A DNA stretch of 64,000 nucleotides from Nonomuraea jabiensis (GTDB lineage Bacteria; Actinomycetota; Actinomycetes; Streptosporangiales; Streptosporangiaceae), in contig NZ_JACHMB010000001.1 of assembly GCF_014204795.1 (NCBI RefSeq), forward strand, positions 5,468,501 to 5,532,500, in the 5' to 3' direction. The position numbers were made by a program, and so were the translations under genes. Below, in pieces: positions 16,294 to 24,353 of this stretch. Each line of letters opens with the position of its first letter. Position 1 is the stretch's first letter. The notes under the pieces were generated by a model that saw only the letters and a program-made list of their open reading frames with translations, searched no databases and had not been told where the DNA came from.

Positions 16294-17048
16294 GCTTGCG
16301 TCCGCTCTGAGCTCAGGATGCCGATGGGGGTAGCCATTCTTTGGATGAGTGAGGTCATGTGGGGTGGGTCCGTTCGTTAGGGAAATGCTTCGTTATGCCT
16401 GTGTCTGAGGCAGGAGCGTGCGTGTGGCCTTGCGTTCCCAGGGCCGTTGCCGTGGTGTGGGGAACGTTCGGTTAGGTGATGGTGAGGACGCTCGTGCGGC
16501 CGTGGTTCTTGCGCTTGCTGAAGACGCTTGAGCGAGGGCATGCCGTCAGCTCCGCTGGGGGCTCTCAGACCCGTGGCTCTTTGCGCTGTTGGGGGATGCT
16601 CATACAAGCGTCCCTTCGTGGGCAGAAGTCGTGCTTCCCGCTGTTGCTGCGGCTGGGGCATTCACGGTGCTTGGTGTGAGGATGCTTGAAGGGTTGTGCA
16701 CCTGAGGGTGAGAGCGTTCGTTTAACTGGCTGCTCATGTGGTGAGAGCGGGCTTTGCTGTCCTTGCTGTCCTTGCTCCAGTGCTTGGAGCGGGCTTCGCT
16801 GTTCGCACTCCAGCAGCGACAATGGCCTCGCGGCCTGCGCTTCGTGGTGAGAATGCGTCTGTGGTTGCTCGAGCGTGACGTGGGGGCCGCTCGTGTCGCT
16901 CCTGCTGCTGGATGCTCCCTGCGGCATTTCGGTTCACATGGGGGTGCCTGCATGAGCGTTTGTTTGGGGCTGACGGCGCTCTATAGCTGCTTGTCTCGTT
17001 TTGTGTGGTGGCGGTGCTGGTGATCGTCATGGAAAGGGATGGGAGGGC
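16294..17048. other. 755-bp gene-free G/T-rich region between the two permeases
   Basis: The plus strand is rich in G and T with degenerate repeats of GAGAGCG, GAGCGGGCTT and CTTGCTGTCC-type words. Several minus-strand frames are open but encode only biased Ser/Arg/His/Pro strings without motif or start signal. It may be the decayed remains of a further permease gene or only expanded low-complexity DNA; neither can be shown. Confidence 0.5.
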
Positions 17049-17813
17049 TCAGACATCTCTTCGGTTGAGTTGGTGGTAGCCGATGGCGAGGGCGACGAGG
17101 GGGTAGGCGAGGAGGGCGGCTAATGCGGCCCAGGGAGGCAGGAGACCGTCACCCAAGCGTGAGGAGAGGCGCTGGTCGGCTATTTGGGGGACGAGGTTCG
17201 GTAGGAGGAGCGTGGCCACGCGGGTGTTCCAGGGTGGGGGCAAGTAGTTGACGACACCTGGTAGCACGAACAGCAACGCAACGATCGAGACGATTGCTCC
17301 CGCTGTTGAGCGGATCGCGGTGCCGAGGCCGAGGCCTACCAATGCCAGGGCAGTCACCGAAAGGCCGGAGGCGAGCAGCATGGGTAGGTCGTCGGTGATC
17401 GAGGTGTTGTTGAAGCCCAGCTTGTGACCGCTCGCTATCAAGCGGCTCGCCGAATAGGTGACCAGGAGAACGGCGTTCGCGGCTGTCAACGTGGCCAGGC
17501 CGACGATGCCGGCCTTGGCCAGAAGTAAGGTGTCGCGTTTCGGGACGGCGATCAGACTGGTGCTGATCGTGCCCGTGGCGTACTCGGAGGTGATCGCGAG
17601 CACGCCCAGCACCGCCAGGCTGATCTGGACGAGCGGAAGGAAGCCCTGTTCTGGAGCCGCTGCCCGCAGCTCGCCTCGCTCGTCGGCCAGGCCGCTCACG
17701 TAGAGGGTCCATGCCGCGCCCAGCAGCACTGTGAGGGCCGCCGTACCCAACGTCTGGTAAGTAGAGGTCACTGAGCGCAGCTTCAGCCATTCGGCGGCGA
17801 GGACCGCTTTCAT
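17049..17813 (-). CDS. ABC-2 type permease, copy B
   Basis: A 254-residue integral membrane protein, six hydrophobic segments. It starts MKAVLAAEWLKLRSVTSTYQ and has the LAITSEYATGTISTSLIAVP segment conserved in this permease type. Its 3' end is YHQLNRRDV. The start codon overlaps the ATPase stop by 4 bp (ATGA), so translation is coupled and this is the principal membrane partner of the ATPase at 17810. The substrate is unknown. The neighbouring two-component genes suggest a stress- or antibiotic-responsive exporter. Confidence 0.88.
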   Translation of the reverse strand: MKAVLAAEWLKLRSVTSTYQTLGTAALTVLLGAAWTLYVSGLADERGELRAAAPEQGFLPLVQISLAVLGVLAITSEYATGTISTSLIAVPKRDTLLLAKAGIVGLATLTAANAVLLVTYSASRLIASGHKLGFNNTSITDDLPMLLASGLSVTALALVGLGLGTAIRSTAGAIVSIVALLFVLPGVVNYLPPPWNTRVATLLLPNLVPQIADQRLSSRLGDGLLPPWAALAALLAYPLVALAIGYHQLNRRDV

Positions 17814-18529
17814 CGGGACGCTCCGTACTGCACGCTGCCGGCGGTCAGGGCCATGTAGGCGTCTTCGAGCGAGGGATAGTGCGCTGTCAGCTCCGTGACG
17901 GTGGCCTCGGCGATCAGCTTGCCTCGGCCTACGATGATGATGCGCTCCGCGGTGAGGGCCATCTCGCTCATCAGATGGCTGGAGAGCAGGATCGTGCGCC
18001 CTTCTGCGGCCAGAGAGCGCATGAGGTCGCGGATCCAGCGAACGCCATCTGGGTCCAGACCGTTCACCGGCTCGTCGAACATCAACACGGCTGGATCGCC
18101 GAGCAGCGCCGACGCGATGCCGAGGCGCTGTTTCATGCCGAGTGAGAACCCGCCCACCCGTTTTCGGGCCACGCCTGCCAGGCCGACCTGGTCGAGCACC
18201 TCGGCCACCCGCGTAGGGCCGATGTCATTGGTGCGGGCCAGGGACAGCAGGTGGTTGTAGGCGCTGCGGCCGCCGTGGACGGCACCCGCGTCGAGGAGGG
18301 CGCCCACCTCGTGCATCGGCTTGGCGATCGACGTGTATCGGCGCCCGTTGACCAGCGCCTGGCCGGAGGTCGGGGCGTCGAGGCCGAGGATCAGGCGCAT
18401 CGTGGTGGACTTGCCCGCGCCGTTGGGGCCGAGGAAGCCGGTCACGTGACCCGGCTCGACCTTGAACGACAGGTCGTCCACGGCGAGGGTGCCGCCGTAG
18501 CGCTTCGTGAGGTGCTGGAGTTCGATCAC
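17810..18529 (-). CDS. ABC transporter ATPase, drug/lipid exporter type
   Basis: A 239-residue nucleotide-binding protein. Walker A is GPNGAGKST, signature loop GFSLGMKQRLGIA, Walker B VLMFDEPVNGLDPDG, and the H-loop LLSSHLMSEM. The architecture is that of DrrA/CcmA-like ATPases that energise ABC-2 permeases. GTG at 18529-18527 begins VIELQHLTKRYGG; an upstream in-frame ATG at 18574 is less likely because the added residues are not conserved. The gene is divergent from the histidine kinase gene at 18643, the usual arrangement where the response regulator controls the exporter. Confidence 0.9.
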   Translation of the reverse strand: MIELQHLTKRYGGTLAVDDLSFKVEPGHVTGFLGPNGAGKSTTMRLILGLDAPTSGQALVNGRRYTSIAKPMHEVGALLDAGAVHGGRSAYNHLLSLARTNDIGPTRVAEVLDQVGLAGVARKRVGGFSLGMKQRLGIASALLGDPAVLMFDEPVNGLDPDGVRWIRDLMRSLAAEGRTILLSSHLMSEMALTAERIIIVGRGKLIAEATVTELTAHYPSLEDAYMALTAGSVQYGASR

Positions 18530-18642
18530 GCCGTAAAGAATGCGGGACGGCGGGCCGCCAGCGCGTCGGACCACGGTTCGAATCTCAAGGTCAGACCCTG
18601 GGTTGACGTGAGGAGGCAGCCGCAGCGGCTACCGTTCAACGC

Positions 18643-19839
18643 GTGAACGACACCCATCCCTTCTTCGCCAGGCGATTGAGCCGTAGCCAGCTGATCATGC
18701 TCGATCTGGCAGCGGGGATGTGCTTTGCCTTTGTTTCTTTCACGGTGGCGGTGAACGCCACCGCGCTGCCGCCCTGGATGAGGATCGCCATCCCTTTCTG
18801 GCTCGGGCTGCCGCTGGGGCTGCGAAGACTATGGCCGCTGCCCGTCTTCTGCTTCACGCTTGTGGTCGCCGTCTTCGCCGCGCTGGTCGACGCCGTGGGA
18901 TTCGCCTACCTCGCGCCCGCGTACGCCCTTTATATAATCGCCCTCTCCGACAGATTCGGGGCTGTGGTCCCGACCACGGCCATCGGCGTATCGAGCCTGG
19001 TCACGGTCCTCGGCCTGGCTCTAGCAGGTGCGCCGCGTGACACCGCTCCGGGATGGCTGTTGCATCTTGACCAGCCACTCATGGGGATCGCAGCGCTGGG
19101 CGGCGCTTGGACGGTCGGCCGGGCCGTGCAGGAGCGCCGGCTCTACGCGGCCCGCGACGCTGAGCGGTTGGCGGCACAGGCGGTGACGGACGAGCGTTTA
19201 CGGATCGCTCGCGAGCTGCACGATGTGGTCACGCACAGCGTGGGATTGATCGCCGTCAAGGCCGGCGTGGCCAATCACGTGATGGCGACCAGGCCGGACG
19301 AGGCGCATGACGCGCTGCGTGTGATCGAGACGGCCAGCCGGAGCGCGCTGGTTGAGATGCGCTATTTGCTCGGTGTGCTTCGATCTTCGTCCAAACCCGA
19401 CCTTGTCCCCGCGCCTGGCCTGGCGGGGATCGAAGGGCTGGTGGCGCAGGCTCGGCTGGCTGGGGTCGAGGTCAGGCTCGAGGTACGGATCGGGAACGAC
19501 GATGGAGGCGTAGAAGGGGACCCCGAAAGGCGAGGGCGGATCCCTGAGGGTGTGGGGTTGTCGGTTTATCGCATCGTGCAGGAAGCGCTGACGAATGTCA
19601 TCAAACATGCCGCCCGCGCTCGCTGCCGGGTGTCCGTGGTCGCCGATGGTACGAAAGTGCGGATCGAGGTGGTGGATGACGGGACTGGCGGTCGTACGTC
19701 GTCTGCTGCCGGCACCGGGCATGGTCTGATCGGGATGCGGGAGCGGGTCATGATGTACGGCGGGACGTTTGAAGCCGGGCGTCTTTCTGGACGAGGGTTT
19801 CGTGTTTTCGCCGAATTGCCTTATGAGGAGGTCCCATGA
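18643..19839 (+). CDS. sensor histidine kinase, HisKA_3 (NarL-partner) type
   Basis: A 398-residue membrane kinase. Residues about 15-155 contain four to five hydrophobic segments with very short loops, suggesting that it senses within the membrane. The dimerisation/phosphoacceptor segment is RLRIARELHDVVTHSVGLIA with H193. The HATPase region has the N-box EALTNVIKHA and the G-box GTGHGLIGMRERV. GTG at 18643 is the chosen start; no clear ribosome site precedes it and TACCGT sits 8 bases upstream, so it may be leaderless. It overlaps the response regulator by 4 bp. Confidence 0.9.
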   Translation: MNDTHPFFARRLSRSQLIMLDLAAGMCFAFVSFTVAVNATALPPWMRIAIPFWLGLPLGLRRLWPLPVFCFTLVVAVFAALVDAVGFAYLAPAYALYIIALSDRFGAVVPTTAIGVSSLVTVLGLALAGAPRDTAPGWLLHLDQPLMGIAALGGAWTVGRAVQERRLYAARDAERLAAQAVTDERLRIARELHDVVTHSVGLIAVKAGVANHVMATRPDEAHDALRVIETASRSALVEMRYLLGVLRSSSKPDLVPAPGLAGIEGLVAQARLAGVEVRLEVRIGNDDGGVEGDPERRGRIPEGVGLSVYRIVQEALTNVIKHAARARCRVSVVADGTKVRIEVVDDGTGGRTSSAAGTGHGLIGMRERVMMYGGTFEAGRLSGRGFRVFAELPYEEVP

Positions 19840-20477
19840 TCCGGGTCGTTATCGCCGACGATCAGGCATTGCTCAGGGGAAGCTTTCGAGTGCTCGTGGA
19901 CTCCGAGCCGGATCTGGCTGTCGTCGGTGAGGCGTCCACTGGAGTGGAGGCTGTTACTGTTGCTTTGGAGCAGCGGCCGGATGTCGTGCTTATGGACGTT
20001 CGAATGCCTGAAATGGATGGAATTGAGGCTGCTCGGCGCCTCCGGGATGTTTCGCGAGTGCTGGTCGTGACGATGTTCGACCTCGATTCTTACGTCTATG
20101 ATGCACTGAGGGCCGGGGCTAGCGGATTCTTGCTGAAGGACACGCCGCCGGCGGATTTGCTCGCCGCTATCCGCGTGGTCGCGAGTGGGGAAGCTTTGTT
20201 GGCGCCTACGGTTACGCGCAGGTTGATTGAGGAATTCACGCGTACGCCTGTTCTGCCGCGGGTGAAGGGGTTGGACGGGGTTACGGAGCGGGAGCGCGAA
20301 GTCCTGATGTTGATCGCGCGGGGCCTGTCCAATGGGGAGATCGCGGAATATCTTCAGGTGAGCTTGGCTACGGTGAAGACTCATATCACCCGGTTGCTGG
20401 CCAAGCTGGAGGCCCGAGATCGGGCGCAGCTTGTTATCGCGGCGTATGAAAGTGGACTCGTTTCTGCTGCAGGCTAA
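19836..20477 (+). CDS. NarL/LuxR-family response regulator
   Basis: A 213-residue two-domain regulator. The receiver has the acidic pair DD at residues 8-9, phosphoacceptor D54 in VVLMDVRMPEMDG, a switch Thr in VVTMFDLD and a Lys in FLLKDTPP. The LuxR helix-turn-helix is LTEREREV-like, VTEREREVLMLIARGLSN, then EIAEYLQVSLATVKTHITRL. ATG overlaps the kinase stop (ATGA) behind GAGGAGG. It is likely to control the divergent ABC exporter at 17810-17049. Confidence 0.93.
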   Translation: MIRVVIADDQALLRGSFRVLVDSEPDLAVVGEASTGVEAVTVALEQRPDVVLMDVRMPEMDGIEAARRLRDVSRVLVVTMFDLDSYVYDALRAGASGFLLKDTPPADLLAAIRVVASGEALLAPTVTRRLIEEFTRTPVLPRVKGLDGVTEREREVLMLIARGLSNGEIAEYLQVSLATVKTHITRLLAKLEARDRAQLVIAAYESGLVSAAG

Positions 20478-20979
20478 ATTCGTGCACATCGGTGCCGAGT
20501 TTCGGGGTTGATGCTGGAGTTGTCAGCGTTTTGTTAGCGCGATATTGGGGGCCTTGCGCGAGGAATTGGCCAAGGTCTCGGGGGGTCTTGGATGACGCCA
20601 TAGCGGGATGTGGCACGGTGGCGCGATATGGCGCAGTTGGCGAGATGTCGGGCAACTATGGGGGATCGGTTCTGCTGTGTCCCAGTAATGAGATGCGGCG
20701 ATGCGGTGTATGCGGTGTGGAGCTGGGATGCGGCGCTGTGGTGTACGCGATGTGGCGGTGTGGACGCGACGCAGTGGTGGCGGGATGCCCTGTGGTGGTG
20801 GGATGTGGCGCTGTGGTGAGGCGTCCTGTGGTGGGGCGCGGCGCTGTGGTGGTGGGATGTGGCGCAGTGGTGGGACGCAGTGGGGGATGGGATGCGGCGG
20901 GATATGGCGTGGCAGTGGGATATGGCCGGGGCGTAACGGTGCGGGTTCTCGTGAGTTGGTGGGGTAAGGGCTGAGGTGA
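20478..20979. repeat. gene-free G/T-rich minisatellite-like region
   Basis: Convergent space between the response regulator and the DUF402 gene. From about 20590 to 20940 the plus strand is a degenerate array of GGGATGTGGCGCTGTGGTG-like words. Frames through it encode Cys/Gly/Trp-rich strings with no gene character. No terminator hairpin stands out. Confidence 0.65.
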
Positions 20980-21477
20980 TCAGGTGGTTTTGGCGAGCCA
21001 CTCGAGGTGGGCGCCGCCGAATGGGCCCTTTCTGTGGCCTACTGCGTCGAGTAGCCAGCGGGCAGTGGCTTCTGCCTGGGTGATGAGCTCGGGGGGATAG
21101 CCCAGGAGGACCTGATGTTCGGCGAACTCGTCTTCGTCGTCGAGGATGAGCCGGCCGTCTCGCATCCTGATCACGTCGAGATCGAGGTCGAGCATCGTCA
21201 CCTCACCGTCTCTCCATTCGGGGATGGTTGTGACGTCGACGTAGATCTCGCTCCGATGGGGTGGTGTGTTGAAGGACGCAGTCCACCAGGCGTTTCGAGG
21301 GAATAGCATGATCGCAGTGGTCTCCCACGTGACCGGTGGGCCTTCGCCCTTGCGGGCGACCGTTCCGCCGGGGATTTCCGCCCAGACTCCGTGTTCGTCC
21401 TCGCCCAGCAGTCGGCCGGGGTGGTTCCAGTGCAGCGCCCCGCCGTACTTTCGGTACACAATTCGCACATTGGTCAC
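20980..21477 (-). CDS. DUF402 (FomD/YgaC-like) protein
   Basis: A 165-residue cytosolic protein of the DUF402 family, whose characterised members are nucleoside di/triphosphate or nucleotidyl-phosphonate hydrolases. Seen: RIVYRKYGGALHW at the N-terminus, then IMLFPRNAWWTASFN, IYVDVTTIPEWRDG and LDLDLDVIRMRDG. These match the family's strand pattern YxDIxxP....D-DLDLDV, in which Asp residues bind the metal. EFAEHQVLLGYPPEL then A-R-W-L follow as C-terminal helices. GTG at 21477 is the likely start. The gene stands alone and convergent with the two-component pair. Confidence 0.82.
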   Translation of the reverse strand: MTNVRIVYRKYGGALHWNHPGRLLGEDEHGVWAEIPGGTVARKGEGPPVTWETTAIMLFPRNAWWTASFNTPPHRSEIYVDVTTIPEWRDGEVTMLDLDLDVIRMRDGRLILDDEDEFAEHQVLLGYPPELITQAEATARWLLDAVGHRKGPFGGAHLEWLAKTT

Positions 21478-21592
21478 ATATGGCAACTTAGCCGTGTGTG
21501 GGGCGCAACGCTCAAGGCCCCACGCATTGCGCAGGGCCCTGGTTTGTGGAGTTCGGTTCTCAGTGGGAATTCGGGTGGCTGGGTTTGCCGCG

Positions 21593-22996
21593 TTAGGGGT
21601 GCTGGCGTAGGGCCCCTGCGATGGCGGCCAAGCGCTGTGGGGAGGCCAGGCCGGCGTGGTACAGGTGAAACTCGGTCGCGCCTGCCTTGGCATAGGTACG
21701 GAGTTGGTCGGCCAGGACCGTGGCATCGGCCGGACGAGGGGGCAGGGCCAGGACGTAGGCACCAATTCGCTGGCCGGGAGTGGATAGGTCCTTGAGTTGG
21801 GCGAGGCGGGTGGCATCCGTGGCGGGGTCGCCCCAGCAGTTGGCCACCAGCACGTCTGCTCCCGGTTCGCCCGACGGCAGTGGTGCGAACGCGCCTGCTG
21901 CCCAGGGGTTCGGGTTCGCGTGCAGGGTGATGGGGGTGTTGGGGGCGGTCCTACGGGCGACGGCGATCAGGCGGTGGCGGAGAGAGTCGGACAGGCTTAC
22001 GCGAACGGCGCGTACCTCGTCGGTCAGATCGCCGAGAGCCTGTTCGATCGTGAGTGGGTGAGTGTTGGGAGTCGCGGCGTTGGCCGTGAAGCTGCTGCCC
22101 CTGGTGCTGCTGACCCTGGTGGTGCTGCCCGTGGTGGGGGTGCCTGTGGTGGTGCTGCCCGTGGTAGTGGCGCTTCTGGTAGCGCCTGTGGCGATGGTGC
22201 CTGCGGCGGTGTCGGCCGTGGTCCTGCTGGCACTGGTTGTGCTGCCCCCGGCGGTGCTTTCGCTGGTGGTGGTGCTGGCGGGGGTGGCGGAGATGGAGCG
22301 TGTGGAGTGAGTTGTCGTGGGGGTGGCTGGTGAGGGTTGCGTGGGGTGGGTGCGGTCTATGGCGGCGCGGACCCTGTCTTGGGTGGCTGCGGGGTAGCGG
22401 TCGGCGCAGGCGGTGCAGAAGCACAGGGAGAGGAGGTCTGAGTCGGTGGGTGTCCAGTCCGCACCGGAGGTCTTCTCGTGGACGCTCTGGTGGCCGAAGC
22501 CCATGGGGCCGCAGGCTTCCAGGATGAGGCCGTCCGGCTCGCCTACCGTGAGGATCTCCTCGACCAGGCGTTCGCAGTACTCCAGGACGTCCTGGTGGGC
22601 GGGGCAGAGTGCGTACGGATACGGGTCGCCGAAGGCGTTGCGTACGACCAAGTCGGGATTCGCGGTGCCCAGGTGGGAGTTGTGAGTGAGGACGGTCCAG
22701 GCGTGCACCTGGAGGCCGACCGCCTTCAGAGCGTCTCGGGCCTGGAGGTATGCGTCCTCGGGGGTCCACGTGGGGGCCGCGGGGACCAGACGGGACCAGG
22801 ACGACGGGCGGATCGGGAGGTAGAAGGCCGGATAGGGAACGTCGAGTACGCGGTGGGACGGGTGGTTAGGCGTGGCCGCTCTCGTCGAGTGGTAGCTCGC
22901 TGCCAGAGCTACCGCCTCCACGCCCAGGCCGGCCAGGCGGTCGGGGGCGGAAGGGTCGCCGACGATGTCCCAGGGGTAGACGTAGGCCACGTTCAC
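21593..22996 (-). CDS. predicted TIM-barrel glycoside-hydrolase-like protein with a Ser/Thr-rich insert
   Basis: A 467-residue protein. Residues 1-205 (VNVAYVYPWDIVGDPSAPDR and onwards, with ALCPAHQDVLEYCERLVEEI and DGLILEACGPMGFGHQSVHE) read as half of a TIM barrel, and residues 310-467 (ITLHANPN, VLVANCWGD, FHLYHAGLAS) as the rest. Two Cys (CFCTAC) look metal- or structure-related. Between them, about 95 residues are almost only Ser, Thr, Ala and Gly, encoded by G-rich repeats. GTG at 22996 overlaps the glucarate dehydratase stop by 4 bp, so it is its operon partner. Family name not recalled with confidence; sugar-acid metabolism is inferred from context. Confidence 0.7.
   Translation of the reverse strand: MNVAYVYPWDIVGDPSAPDRLAGLGVEAVALAASYHSTRAATPNHPSHRVLDVPYPAFYLPIRPSSWSRLVPAAPTWTPEDAYLQARDALKAVGLQVHAWTVLTHNSHLGTANPDLVVRNAFGDPYPYALCPAHQDVLEYCERLVEEILTVGEPDGLILEACGPMGFGHQSVHEKTSGADWTPTDSDLLSLCFCTACADRYPAATQDRVRAAIDRTHPTQPSPATPTTTHSTRSISATPASTTTSESTAGGSTTSASRTTADTAAGTIATGATRSATTTGSTTTGTPTTGSTTRVSSTRGSSFTANAATPNTHPLTIEQALGDLTDEVRAVRVSLSDSLRHRLIAVARRTAPNTPITLHANPNPWAAGAFAPLPSGEPGADVLVANCWGDPATDATRLAQLKDLSTPGQRIGAYVLALPPRPADATVLADQLRTYAKAGATEFHLYHAGLASPQRLAAIAGALRQHP
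22070..22350. repeat. G-rich repeat tract inside a coding region
   Basis: Degenerate plus-strand repeats of TGGTGGTGCTGCCCGTGGTG-like units, lying in frame within the TIM-barrel-like gene and encoding its Ser/Thr/Ala-rich insert of about 95 residues. The frame stays open throughout. Confidence 0.7.
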
Positions 22997-24249
22997 CAGC
23001 GCGGTCTCCTTGTGGAAAAGGTGGGCTCGAAGCGTTGCATGTAACTCGTGTCGTCGCGGGCGGAGATCCCGCACTTCTCGTACTGCTCGTTCATGACGGC
23101 CAGCGCGTCCCGATCGAGCTCGACACCGAGGCCGGGGCCGGTGGGCACAGGGACGGCGCCGTTCACGAAGCGCAGGACGCCGGGCGCGACCACGTCCTGG
23201 CCATCCTGCCAGGGGGTGTGCGTGTCGCACGCGAACGTGAGGTTCGGGGTGGCGGCTGCCAAATGGGTCATGGCGGCCAGGCTGATCCCGAGATGGGAGT
23301 TGGAGTGCATGGACAGCGCCAGGCCGAATGTGTCGCACAAGGTGGCGACGTGCGCGGAACGTACGAGGCCGCCCCAGTAGTGGTGGTCGAGGAGGAGTAC
23401 GCCGATCGCGCGGGATGCGATGGCGGGAGGGAGGTGTTCATGGGTGACCACGCACATGTTCGTGGCGAGCGGCATGGGGACGGCGGCGGCCACTTCCGCC
23501 ATGCCGGAAATGCCGGGAGTGGGGTCCTCCAGGTATTGGAGGGTGCCTTCCAACTCCTGGCCCACGCGGATCGAGGTCTCGACCGTCCAAGCGGCGTTCG
23601 GATCCAGGCGGAGGGGCACCCCGGGGAATGCCTCGTGAAGCGCGCGGGTTGCGGCTATTTCCTGGTCGGGAGGGAAGACGCCGCCTTTGAGCTTGATGGA
23701 CTCGAAGCCGTATTCCTTGATGAGGAGGGACGCTTGTTCTACGAGACCCGATTCGTCCAAGGCCGCGCCGAACCGGTCGGGGTCCTGGCCGGGGTGGCCC
23801 GCCCACTTGTAGAAGAGGTACGCACTGTACGGCACCGCATCCCGGACACGGCCGCCCAACAGGTCGCTCACCGGGACGCCGGCCGCCTTGCCCCGGATGT
23901 CGAGGCACGCCACCTCGAAGGGGGAGAAGACCCGGTCGATGCTCTTCTCCTTGGTGGCGACACCGGTCAGTCCGTGCAGGTCGGTCACCGTCTGACCGAC
24001 GATCGCGCTGATCCGGGCGTACATCGTGTTCGTGGCGTGTACGTCGAGGCCGATCAGGGCCTGCGCGCACTCGCGTACCTTGCCCAGGTGCCCGAGGTCT
24101 CCATAGGTCTCCCCCAACCCGGTCAGGCCCTCATCGGTGACGACCTCGACAATGGTACGGAGGGCCCACGGCTCGTGGACTCCGGCGGCGTTCAGGAGTG
24201 GCGGATCCCGGAAGGCGACAGGGGTGACGTGAATCTGTCTGATGATCAT
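22993..24249 (-). CDS. gudD: glucarate dehydratase, enolase superfamily
   Basis: A 418-residue enzyme converting D-glucarate (and probably L-idarate) to 5-keto-4-deoxyglucarate. The enolase-superfamily signature for the glucarate dehydratase subgroup is complete. KxK base Lys sit in SIKLKGG (K186, K188), metal ligands D216 in RLDPNAAW, E241 in YLEDPTPG and N264 in LATNMCV, and the opposing His in MHSNSHLGIS (H319). Asn as third ligand separates this subgroup from galactarate and mandelate enzymes. ATG at 24249 is followed downstream by the TIM-barrel-like gene. Two IclR-type palindromes lie just upstream. Confidence 0.93.
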   Translation of the reverse strand: MIIRQIHVTPVAFRDPPLLNAAGVHEPWALRTIVEVVTDEGLTGLGETYGDLGHLGKVRECAQALIGLDVHATNTMYARISAIVGQTVTDLHGLTGVATKEKSIDRVFSPFEVACLDIRGKAAGVPVSDLLGGRVRDAVPYSAYLFYKWAGHPGQDPDRFGAALDESGLVEQASLLIKEYGFESIKLKGGVFPPDQEIAATRALHEAFPGVPLRLDPNAAWTVETSIRVGQELEGTLQYLEDPTPGISGMAEVAAAVPMPLATNMCVVTHEHLPPAIASRAIGVLLLDHHYWGGLVRSAHVATLCDTFGLALSMHSNSHLGISLAAMTHLAAATPNLTFACDTHTPWQDGQDVVAPGVLRFVNGAVPVPTGPGLGVELDRDALAVMNEQYEKCGISARDDTSYMQRFEPTFSTRRPRW

Positions 24250-24259
24250 TTAGACCGCC

Positions 24260-24275
24260 GTCCAGATATGTGAAC
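24260..24275. promoter_or_regulatory. IclR-type operator, site 1
   Basis: GTCCAGATATGTGAAC, a near-palindrome of form GTCCA-N6-TG[GA]AC, 11 bp upstream of the gudD ATG. The same pattern is found at 24279, 28263 and 31385, always ahead of uronate-pathway genes. Confidence 0.6.
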
Positions 24276-24278
24276 AAT

Positions 24279-24294
24279 AGCCAGATTTGTGGAC
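24279..24294. promoter_or_regulatory. IclR-type operator, site 2
   Basis: AGCCAGATTTGTGGAC, a weaker copy of the GTCCA-N6-TGGAC pattern, 19 bases centre to centre from site 1 (about two helical turns). It lies in the divergent region between gudD and the aldehyde dehydrogenase and could serve both promoters. Confidence 0.5.
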
Positions 24295-24353
24295 AAGTTG
24301 CCGCAACTGTAAGAATCAAGCTGAAGAAGTGTCAAGCTCGGAAGGGCCTTTCG

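Noticed and set aside
17049..20477. BceAB/BceRS-type bacitracin module
   Set aside because: The permeases are short ABC-2 proteins rather than FtsX-type with a large extracellular domain, and the kinase is HisKA_3/NarL type.
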